This document shows positions 12,240 through 18,492 of a stretch of DNA of 19,554 nucleotides, piece by piece. Each line of letters opens with the position of its first letter. The first letter of the stretch is position 1. The stretch is taken from positions 4,768-24,321 of the forward strand of contig JAOZJV010000004.1 in the NCBI GenBank assembly GCA_029935695.1. Direction: 5' to 3'. The position numbers and the translations under genes were made by a program. The notes under the pieces are model-generated. The model was not told where the DNA came from, did no database searches, and saw nothing but the letters and a program-made list of their open reading frames with translations. Source of the stretch: Candidatus Krumholzibacteriia bacterium. GTDB lineage: Bacteria; Krumholzibacteriota; Krumholzibacteriia; LZORAL124-64-63.

Positions 12240-14651
12240 CTACGCTCCCTTAACAGTGACTGCTGTCTCGTTTATCTCGCACAACAAAACAGCTAATTCT
12301 TTTATTTTCAACGGCTTGGAGAGGAAATGCGAAATTCCAGCCGTGCGTAAGTCGCTCTCATCGATGGTGTTGGAGTACCCTGTTGATAATATGATCGGCA
12401 GATCAGGCCGTATACTTGACAAATGAGCTGCCAACTCAAATCCGGTGATGTTGGGCATGGTCTGGTCGGTGATCACAACATCAAAGGCATCGGGGCTTTT
12501 CCTGAACACTTCAAGGGCCTCGATCCCATCCATAAAACCCACCACCTGGAAGCCTTTTTTCTTCAAACCACGCACTACCACATCAGTGATCATGCGTTCA
12601 TCATCCACCACCATCACCCGGCATTGTCCCTTCAGCTCGTTCTCTTCCCTGATTTCAATTTCATCGGGCACGACATTCTCTTTTGTAACCGGAAAGAAGA
12701 GTGTGAAAATGGTTCCTTCATGGGGAACGCTATCCACAAAAATACGGCCATCATGGTTACTGACGATGCCATGCACCGAGGCCAAACCAAGACCGGTCCC
12801 TTCGTTGGGTTTCTTGGTGGTGAAATAGGGTTCAAAAATACGATCCCGCACCGCCGACTCCATACCTGTCCCCGTATCACTGATTTTAAGGCGCAGATAA
12901 TCTCCGGCGACAACCCCCAGAATATCCTCGGGAGTGTCTTCCTTGACGGTGGTTGGTTCCAGCTCCAGAGAAAGAACGCCACCACCGGCGCCCATGGCAT
13001 GGGCCGCGTTGGTGCACAGATTCAAAATAACCTGATGGACCTGGGTTTCATCCAGAAGCATGTCCGGGCAATCTTCAGCCAGAGTCATCCTAATGTCGAT
13101 GGTGGCAGGCAAACTCGCTCGGGTCAGTTCCATCACTTCGGTGATGATGGGCCCCAAAGCACAAACCTTCATCTGGCCTTCGGCCCGCTGGCCAAAAGCG
13201 AGCATTTTCGACACCAGAGCACTGCCCCGATCTCCGGCTTTCACAATTTCCGTCAGGGGCAGGTGGGCGGGATGACCGACGGGAATGTCATCCAGCGCCA
13301 ACTGGCTGTTACCCAGCAAGGCGTATAAAATATTGTTGAAATCGTGGGCAATACCCCCAGCCAACGTGCCGATGGCTTCCAGTTTTTGACTCTGCCGCAA
13401 ACGTTCTTCGAGCTTCAGTTCGTGGGTGACGTCATGCTTCACTCCCACAAAGTGGGTGATGATTCCATTGGTGTCGCGCACAGGTGAAATGGTAGCAACT
13501 TCCCAATACTCCTCACCGGATTTCTTGCAATTGATTATCCGGCCTTTCCAGGTCTCACCCCGGCGAATGGTCGACCACATCTGCCGGTAAAATTCATGAT
13601 CTTGCCTGGTGCTTTTGAGAATACGTGGGTTGGCGCCCAGAACCTCCTCAGCCGAATATCCCGTCAGATTGGTGAAGGCAGGGTTGGTGTATTGGATGGA
13701 ACCTGAAGAATTGGTGATGATGATGGAATCGGCGGTCTGCTCGATGGCAGTGACCAGCCGGTCGCGCTCCTTCTCAATCACCAACTGCTCAGTGATATCC
13801 CGGCACGACATGAAATAGGCCTCCTGCCCATCCCAGAATCCCTTCTTTACGCTGACATCCACCGGCGCCAGATGACCATTGTTTTTGATCAGGCGACTTT
13901 GTCTCAGATTGCTCCCACCAATAAAATCCCCGGTCGGTAAATGATCCCGGTATTGTTTTAAAATACGCAAACCACCAGGAAGGACCTCATCGATAACAGC
14001 CGGCTCCTGATCATTTATGGCGGTGGGAATATTGGCGCTGAGGATTTTTCCATCCGGGCTTACAACGAATAGGGAATCATCCAGGGCGGTGAATACTTCT
14101 TTCATGTTCAAGTTGGCCCCGGACAAACGCTCTTCCATTTCCAGAACTTCCAGACGCATGCCGAAGTAACGCAAGGCATGACGCATGGCGACCAAAAGCC
14201 GCAGATCAAAAGTTTCACAAGTCTGGGACGCGAAACCAATGGCTCCCATCAAACTGGTGCCGGACTTCAGGGGCAGCACCCCCACCTGCTTGAGACCCGC
14301 ATCACGGAAAATCCGGGCACGATCGCCCCAGGTTTCTTCCCAACCTTCAACCACTTCGTGGCCCACCATCAAGTGGGTTGCAATTGCTGTTGATTCAGGG
14401 AGGGTTTCCAGAATACGAAAAACAGAAGGATCCACACCAGCTGAGCCTTCCAGCGTCATGGTTCCTGTGTTTTTTTGGTAAGTCCAAAGCCACACACACT
14501 GCAGACAGGGAAATTCCAAGCAGGCCCTGGTCAAGCCTTCGGCAATGGCCATCCTGTTTGGGCCATCGTGCACAGCCTGATTGATGAGTTCTTGAATTCG
14601 AAGCAGATCAGCAGGATCGGCCACGCCATGATTGTCATGGACCATTGCCAC
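12240..14651 (-). CDS. Hybrid sensor histidine kinase (GAF-like, two PAS, HisKA, HATPase, REC)
   Basis: An 803-residue soluble hybrid kinase with no membrane segment. Domains: GAF-like sensor (about 15-170, with VWLWTYQKN and GVLPLKSGTSLMGAIGFAS), PAS1 (about 182-290), PAS2 (about 295-412, GYSAEEVLGANPRILKS), HisKA with the H-box LAGGIAHDFNNIL (His436), and HATPase with NLCTNAA (Asn548), SDTGTGM and EGTGLGLA. A C-terminal receiver (about 676-800) has Asp729 in VVITDQTMP and Lys779. It should autophosphorylate and pass phosphate to its own receiver and perhaps to the CheY-like protein encoded next. The GAF-like domain has CLEFPCLQC, three cysteines that could sense metal or redox, which is speculative. 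The start is a GTG at 14651; the ATG at 14645 is equally possible, and neither has a strong Shine-Dalgarno. Confidence 0.92.
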   Translation of the reverse strand: MAMVHDNHGVADPADLLRIQELINQAVHDGPNRMAIAEGLTRACLEFPCLQCVWLWTYQKNTGTMTLEGSAGVDPSVFRILETLPESTAIATHLMVGHEVVEGWEETWGDRARIFRDAGLKQVGVLPLKSGTSLMGAIGFASQTCETFDLRLLVAMRHALRYFGMRLEVLEMEERLSGANLNMKEVFTALDDSLFVVSPDGKILSANIPTAINDQEPAVIDEVLPGGLRILKQYRDHLPTGDFIGGSNLRQSRLIKNNGHLAPVDVSVKKGFWDGQEAYFMSCRDITEQLVIEKERDRLVTAIEQTADSIIITNSSGSIQYTNPAFTNLTGYSAEEVLGANPRILKSTRQDHEFYRQMWSTIRRGETWKGRIINCKKSGEEYWEVATISPVRDTNGIITHFVGVKHDVTHELKLEERLRQSQKLEAIGTLAGGIAHDFNNILYALLGNSQLALDDIPVGHPAHLPLTEIVKAGDRGSALVSKMLAFGQRAEGQMKVCALGPIITEVMELTRASLPATIDIRMTLAEDCPDMLLDETQVHQVILNLCTNAAHAMGAGGGVLSLELEPTTVKEDTPEDILGVVAGDYLRLKISDTGTGMESAVRDRIFEPYFTTKKPNEGTGLGLASVHGIVSNHDGRIFVDSVPHEGTIFTLFFPVTKENVVPDEIEIREENELKGQCRVMVVDDERMITDVVVRGLKKKGFQVVGFMDGIEALEVFRKSPDAFDVVITDQTMPNITGFELAAHLSSIRPDLPIILSTGYSNTIDESDLRTAGISHFLSKPLKIKELAVLLCEINETAVTVKGA

Positions 14652-14779
14652 TCGTTTCCAGATAAAGGGACTGTCACTATTTTCGTTTCCGGGTCCAATC
14701 CCACTTTTCCCCAGGACTCATTTAAGGTATCGTCAGGTTTGGCCCTTCATTAAAGTAAAACCCTGGAGGAAGCGGAATT
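14652..14779. other. Divergent intergenic region between hybrid kinase and glycosyltransferase genes
   Basis: This 128-bp gap must hold promoters for both directions. I see AT-rich patches near 14720-14760 but no hexamer pair with proper spacing that I can defend, and no obvious inverted repeat. Confidence 0.4.
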
Positions 14780-16012
14780 TTGCCTAAAATCCTGCACATT
14801 TTATCCCAAAGACCATCGCGCACCGGCAGCGGCATCACTTTGGACGCCGTGGTTCGTCTGGCTGAAAAGGCCGGCTGGAGCCAGGCTGCCGTGGTGGGTG
14901 TTCCCGCCGGTGATGAGCATCCTGCGGTGGGAAATTTGAGACCCAGGGATATTCATCCAGTGCGGTTTCTGGATGCAGACTACCCAACCCGGCCCACTGA
15001 CATGAATTTCCCCGTTCCCGGCATGAGTGATGTGATGCCCTATCCCAGCACCATCTGGTCCACTCTGGGCCCCGAAGATCTGGCCACCTACCGTCAGGTA
15101 TGGACCCGCCATCTGGAAAAAACCATCCGGGAATTTGAGCCCGATTTGATCCATTCCCATCACATCTGGCTGGTCAGTTCCCTGCTGAAAGATGTCGCCC
15201 CCCAATTGCCGGTGGTCACCACCTGCCACGCCACCGGGCTGCGGCAATTGAAATTCTGTCCCCACCTGGCTGCCGAAGTCATTGCCGGATGCCGGCGCCA
15301 CGACCATTTCCTGGTCCTGCGCCAGGATCATGCTGCTCAACTTGCACAAACCCTGAAGGTGCCAAAACAACAGATCAGCCTGGCAGGTGTTGGTTTCCGG
15401 GATGAAATCTTCCATCCCGGCGATCCTGGGCAAAACTTCATCCGGCAGGATTTGTTGTATGTGGGAAAATTCAGTAAGTCCAAAGGCCTGCCCTGGCTGC
15501 TGGATGCTTTCGCCGCAATTACCAGACAGCGGCCCAACCTGCGCCTGCATATTGCCGGCGCTGGCTCAGGCCCCGAAGCGGAAACCCTGAGCGCCCGCAT
15601 GCAGGCCATGGCTCCGAATGTGGTCATGCACGGTATGCTGGATCAGGAGAATCTGGCCCTGCTCATGGGCCGGTGCAAAGTCTGTGTTCTGCCTTCGTTT
15701 TATGAAGGGGTTCCTTTGGTTCTGGTGGAAGCCGCTGCTTGCGGATGCCGTTTGGTTTCCACCCGACTGCCGGGAGTTCTGGAACAAATTGCCCCAGTGC
15801 TTGCAGATACCCTGGAGCTGGTTCCACTGCCCCGTCTGGAAAATGTGGATCAACCCCTGGCCGAAGATCTGCCTCTTTTTACAGCTAATCTGATGGCAGC
15901 AATTAGAAGTAGTCTGGAAGCTTTGGAATCCCCCATTCCGGATCTCAACAGCTTCACCTGGACCTCAGTCTTTGCCCGAGTCGAGGCTGTGTGGCAAAAC
16001 CACATGGTATAG
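14780..16012 (+). CDS. Glycosyltransferase family 4-like (GT-B fold)
   Basis: A 410-residue GT-B glycosyltransferase, retaining type, likely using a nucleotide-sugar to build an envelope or exopolysaccharide glycan. The N-terminal domain begins ILHILSQRPSRTGSGITLD with the Gly-rich acceptor loop, and HSHHIWLVSSLL (about 131-142) follows the usual pattern. The C-terminal donor domain has DLLYVGKFSKSKGLPWLLDAF, LHIAGAGSGPEAE, and the E-x7-E motif in PSFYEGVPLVLVEAAACG, the donor-binding signature of GT4. There is no signal peptide. The start is a TTG at 14780 with GGAGGA at 14765-14770, 9 nt upstream; no ATG fits. It is divergent from the hybrid kinase gene and no other glycan genes sit here. 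A decayed kinase remnant begins 12 bp after its stop. Sugar and acceptor are unknown. Confidence 0.9.
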   Translation: MPKILHILSQRPSRTGSGITLDAVVRLAEKAGWSQAAVVGVPAGDEHPAVGNLRPRDIHPVRFLDADYPTRPTDMNFPVPGMSDVMPYPSTIWSTLGPEDLATYRQVWTRHLEKTIREFEPDLIHSHHIWLVSSLLKDVAPQLPVVTTCHATGLRQLKFCPHLAAEVIAGCRRHDHFLVLRQDHAAQLAQTLKVPKQQISLAGVGFRDEIFHPGDPGQNFIRQDLLYVGKFSKSKGLPWLLDAFAAITRQRPNLRLHIAGAGSGPEAETLSARMQAMAPNVVMHGMLDQENLALLMGRCKVCVLPSFYEGVPLVLVEAAACGCRLVSTRLPGVLEQIAPVLADTLELVPLPRLENVDQPLAEDLPLFTANLMAAIRSSLEALESPIPDLNSFTWTSVFARVEAVWQNHMV

Positions 16013-16024
16013 AAAAATACAGAT

Positions 16025-16308
16025 ATGGTGTGGGCCAACCAACTGACCGTGGATTTGGTGAGTCTCAGCTCAGACAGTCTGCTTCACGGTTCCCGTCTGG
16101 AGGATTTCATCCTGGACCCGTATTTAAATTCGGATTTGAATCAGGATCCTTTTGAAGTTGAGGACGAAAGTTTTTTCATGACCTGCTGAACACCGCCGGC
16201 GGCATGCAGCTCTTTGCCGAAAAATACCTCGGCGGCCGCATCGGGTTCGAATCCAATGCGGCCGCCGGTACTACTTTTAAAGTGTATGTGCCTACTGACG
16301 GCCCTTGA
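16025..16308 (+). pseudogene. Decayed sensor histidine kinase remnant (frameshift and internal deletion)
   Basis: No intact gene fits here, but the plus strand keeps kinase-like pieces in two frames. Frame 2 from the ATG at 16025 gives 54 residues ending ...VEDESFFMTC and a TGA at 16187. One frame over, the same region reads FFHDLLNTAGGMQLFAE and then KYLGGRIGFESNAAAGTTF and VYVPTDGP, stopping at 16306-16308. The first resembles the H-box of a histidine kinase and the second the C-terminal end of a HATPase domain. The two should be separated by well over 100 residues, so an internal deletion joined them. Adding one T to the T6 run at 16171-16176 would restore ES-FF-HDLLN, so a single-base loss also occurred. 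It starts 12 bp after the glycosyltransferase stop, in the same frame, and its end overlaps the membrane-protein gene by 17 bp. Confidence 0.65.
16230..16267 (-). terminator. 38-bp near-perfect palindrome, candidate terminator of the sigma operon
   Basis: The two 19-base halves (centre between 16248 and 16249) pair at 17 positions; the outer 12 bp (arm CGGCGGCCGCAT) are perfect and GC-rich. In minus-strand RNA the hairpin begins 24 nt after the stop at 16292 and is followed by AGGTATTTTTC, a late T tract. This fits an intrinsic terminator for the sigma/anti-sigma/TM2 operon. On the plus strand it lies within the kinase remnant, followed by CTACTTTT, so it may work both ways. Confidence 0.6.
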
Positions 16309-16849
16309 AAACCAACCAGCCACCAAGACCGATCAGCCCCACCGGCCACCAGGATTCAATCCATTCCAGCGAGACGTCGAAATTCAGGTCCAGCAGAATC
16401 AGAATACCGGCAATGACCAGGATGATACCCACGGGCAAATTACCCTTCAACGATGGCATGTCGAAGTCCGGTGGTGTCTCGCTTTTGTCCAGGCCATCAA
16501 GAGCACGGTTGTAATTGTGAGCCCGGCGGTTGGCATCAATCAGATTGAAGATCCAGAAGAAAGCCAGCATGGGTCCAAAGAAGGGCGCCAGCACGTTATG
16601 ACTCAGGGTAAGAATGGTCAACGCCATGATCATCACGTAGGTGAAGCCCAACTGATAGTACCCCACATAGGCTTGTCCCATCCCTGGAAATAATGAGAGC
16701 CAGGTGGCCAGCGCTGCCGATTTATAAGGCAGGTTGGGGTTGCGCACGGTGCGACCGGCGGCAGTGATCCTGCCGACATTGTCCTGCTGATGGGGCTGAT
16801 GGGGCTGTTGCTGCTGTTCGCTTTCGTAATTGTTCTGTTCGTTGTTCAT
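16292..16849 (-). CDS. TM2/DUF5668-like multi-pass membrane protein
   Basis: A 185-residue inner-membrane protein. Residues 1-30 are hydrophilic and rich in Gln, Asn and His. Residues about 44-104 resemble a TM2-type pair (SAALATWLSLFPGMGQAYVGYYQLGF) plus a third segment AFFWIFNLIDANRRA. After a polar linker (about 108-135) come two more segments, LPVGIILVIAGILILLDL and WWPVGLIGLGGWLVF, which match the DUF5668/LiaF-type transmembrane pattern. That places it among small envelope-stress-linked membrane proteins, but its action is unknown. AAAGG is 8 nt before the ATG, and the gene follows the anti-sigma gene by 12 bp. Being third in an ECF operon suggests it is made when the sigma factor is active and may feed back on the anti-sigma protein or protect the membrane (inference). 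Confidence 0.78.
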   Translation of the reverse strand: MNNEQNNYESEQQQQPHQPHQQDNVGRITAAGRTVRNPNLPYKSAALATWLSLFPGMGQAYVGYYQLGFTYVMIMALTILTLSHNVLAPFFGPMLAFFWIFNLIDANRRAHNYNRALDGLDKSETPPDFDMPSLKGNLPVGIILVIAGILILLDLNFDVSLEWIESWWPVGLIGLGGWLVFKGRQ

Positions 16850-16861
16850 GATCTTACCTTT

Positions 16862-17692
16862 CTATTGATTCGGATTGTTCCGATTTGCAATCTCTTGATC
16901 CCGCCACCACTGATTCCAGGCCAGGCGAGTGTCTCCTCCGGCTTCCATGAGTTGGAAACCGGCCTGACTTAACTGACCCGTCTGGCCCAAACGCCAGGCA
17001 AGGTCCAAATGATTGATGGCATCCCGGGTGGCCTCGTCAGACCGATTCAGGCGTGCGTCCCAATCTTCAATCCATTGATCCCATTTCCCTTGAGCAAGGT
17101 TTTGCCCCTGGAGGGAAACACCATCCAATTTATCTTGCCCATGGTTCAGAATGGGCCCCACCAGAGGCATGGCCATGGGGCCGGCCTGGATCATTTCCTG
17201 GGCGTTGCGGGCTTCCTGCTTCAGCGGAGCGCCGGGCACAGAAGTCAGCAGCACCAGAATCACTGTGGCCACATAGGCAAATTCCAGGGCAAAGCGAGGC
17301 CGGAAAATTTGCTTCTGCCACCAGTGTCCCAGCCGTTCCACCACACTCAGTGGTCCAACGGTTTCGCCACGGCGGGCTGCCCGAGCCAAAGGATGCACAG
17401 CACCTGATGTGCGCGACACCACGGCCTGGGTGAAGGCCGGTCCCGGATCCAGCTGAGCCAGGTCCGTCAGCATGGGCTGCATCCAACCCAGGACCACAGC
17501 CACCGAACGGCATCCGTCGCAGTGTTCCAGGTGAGCCTGAACCAGCTGCCGGTCCATATCTTTCAGGTTTCCATCCCTCAGGCCGGGCAGTTGCTCACAG
17601 GCCCGGTCACAGGGTGAACCGCTGGTGCGTGACAGAACGTTGCGCACGAAATCATTTTCCCGGCTGCGATCTTCGGGAGTGTTGCGCATCAT
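16862..17692 (-). CDS. Zinc-finger (ZAS) anti-sigma factor
   Basis: A 276-residue single-pass membrane anti-sigma factor. The N-terminal cytoplasmic part has a zinc-binding anti-sigma motif: Cys28 and Cys32 in PCDRACEQLPGLRDG, then H-x3-C-x2-C in HLEHCDGC (54-61). A membrane segment lies at about 134-153 (ALEFAYVATVILVLLTSV). The remaining 120 residues are extracytoplasmic, rich in Gln, Trp and Asp, with no recognised domain, and may be the sensor. It should hold the ECF sigma factor encoded just upstream inactive until a signal releases it, by proteolysis or conformational change. Its ATG at 17692 overlaps the sigma stop by 4 bp (a second ATG follows at 17689). The gene order sigma, anti-sigma, membrane protein is standard for such operons. 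Confidence 0.88.
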   Translation of the reverse strand: MMRNTPEDRSRENDFVRNVLSRTSGSPCDRACEQLPGLRDGNLKDMDRQLVQAHLEHCDGCRSVAVVLGWMQPMLTDLAQLDPGPAFTQAVVSRTSGAVHPLARAARRGETVGPLSVVERLGHWWQKQIFRPRFALEFAYVATVILVLLTSVPGAPLKQEARNAQEMIQAGPMAMPLVGPILNHGQDKLDGVSLQGQNLAQGKWDQWIEDWDARLNRSDEATRDAINHLDLAWRLGQTGQLSQAGFQLMEAGGDTRLAWNQWWRDQEIANRNNPNQ

Positions 17693-18273
17693 GATGCCGC
17701 CCCCGCGTTTAAGACCCCATCAGGACCGGACCCCCAGCTGGAGATCACCCGGGCCAGTTCAATACGCGCCCGGCTCGATCGTGATTTCACCGTGCCCACA
17801 GGCAACTTCAGAATGCTGGCGATTTCATCAAGAGGCAGTTCCTGAATATCTTTCAGCAGGATAATCTCACGGTTGATTTCGCTGAGTTCCTGCATGGCCT
17901 GGAAAACAAGCTTTTTGCGTCGGCTGCGCACCCAATCCTGCTCGGGATTTGAACTTCCACCGGCCAGATTGTGCATTTCATCGGCGGGAATATCCTGCCT
18001 CGGGGGCCGGGCTTTCATGCGGCGCAAATGATCGATGCAGGCGTTGCGGGCGATTCGGGTCAGCCAGGATTGGAATTTTTCCGGATCTTCGCAGGTGTCG
18101 AGACGCTCATAAACACGGACAAAAATCTCCTGGGCGAGGTCAAAAGCCTCATCCTGGTCGCCGAGGTAGCCGTAAGCTATGGCGCAGATTCGTCCCTGAT
18201 GCTGTCTCACAAGCACCTCCCAGGCCAGTTCATCGCCCTGGCTGCAACGTTTTAGAAGTTCTGCAGGATCCAT
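17689..18273 (-). CDS. ECF-family RNA polymerase sigma factor
   Basis: A 194-residue extracytoplasmic-function sigma factor. Region 2 (about 10-80) has QDEAFDLAQEIFVRVYERLD, for core binding and -10 recognition, and FQSWLTRIARNACIDHLRR. Region 4 (about 125-180) has LSEINREIILLKDIQELPLDEIASIL, then the recognition helix VGTVKSRSSRARIELAR, which reads the -35. The linker (about 83-115) is polar. The start is the ATG at 18273; a TTG directly before it (18276) is in frame but less likely. No strong Shine-Dalgarno is visible. An ECF-type promoter at 18329-18355 lies about 55 bp upstream, pointing to autoregulation. It is related to RpoE-like groups that pair with zinc-finger anti-sigma factors; the exact ECF group cannot be fixed here. 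Confidence 0.94.
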   Translation of the reverse strand: MDPAELLKRCSQGDELAWEVLVRQHQGRICAIAYGYLGDQDEAFDLAQEIFVRVYERLDTCEDPEKFQSWLTRIARNACIDHLRRMKARPPRQDIPADEMHNLAGGSSNPEQDWVRSRRKKLVFQAMQELSEINREIILLKDIQELPLDEIASILKLPVGTVKSRSSRARIELARVISSWGSGPDGVLNAGAAS

Positions 18274-18328
18274 CAAAATCGAGCCAACTTCGGGTTAAGG
18301 ATCAGTTCATGTCTTGTTCGTTGCTATC

Positions 18329-18355
18329 TAGACGCATCTTAGCGCGGCAAAGTTC
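18329..18355 (-). promoter_or_regulatory. ECF-type autoregulatory promoter of the sigma operon
   Basis: On the minus strand, GAACTT (18355-18350) is followed after exactly 16 bp by GTCTA (18333-18329). This is an almost ideal RpoE-like promoter (GGAACTT, 16 bp, GTCTAA) except that C, not G, precedes GAACTT. Transcription would start near 18322, giving a leader of about 50 nt before the ATG at 18273. It directly faces the sigma gene, so the sigma factor probably drives its own operon. Confidence 0.72.
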
Positions 18356-18403
18356 GGTGGGAATATGATTTTTTTAAAAACCTGGGACGAGCGGGAAACT
18401 TGT

Positions 18404-18431
18404 TTGACTTTTCAGACAGTGGATGCATGAT
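18404..18431 (+). promoter_or_regulatory. Possible sigma-70 promoter for the last histidine kinase gene
   Basis: TTGACT (18404-18409) and CATGAT (18426-18431) are separated by 16 bp. The -35 matches 5 of 6 consensus bases, the -10 only 4 of 6. A better-looking GATAAT at 18433-18438 is too far from the -35 (23 bp). The start ATG is at 18493, so the leader would be about 55 nt. Confidence 0.35.
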
Positions 18432-18492
18432 GGATAATAACGGTCTTGTTCTGTCATATGGCCAAAATCATTTCTCACCCACAGGAACAGTC

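Noticed and set aside
12423..13328. A 301-codon plus-strand open frame opposite the hybrid kinase
   Set aside because: It is a shadow of the HisKA/HATPase/REC coding region.
16242..16256. GGGTTCGAATCC, which looks like a tRNA T-arm
   Set aside because: The flanking bases do not form a T-stem, no acceptor, D or anticodon arms are present, and the bases lie at the centre of the 38-bp palindrome within kinase-like coding sequence.
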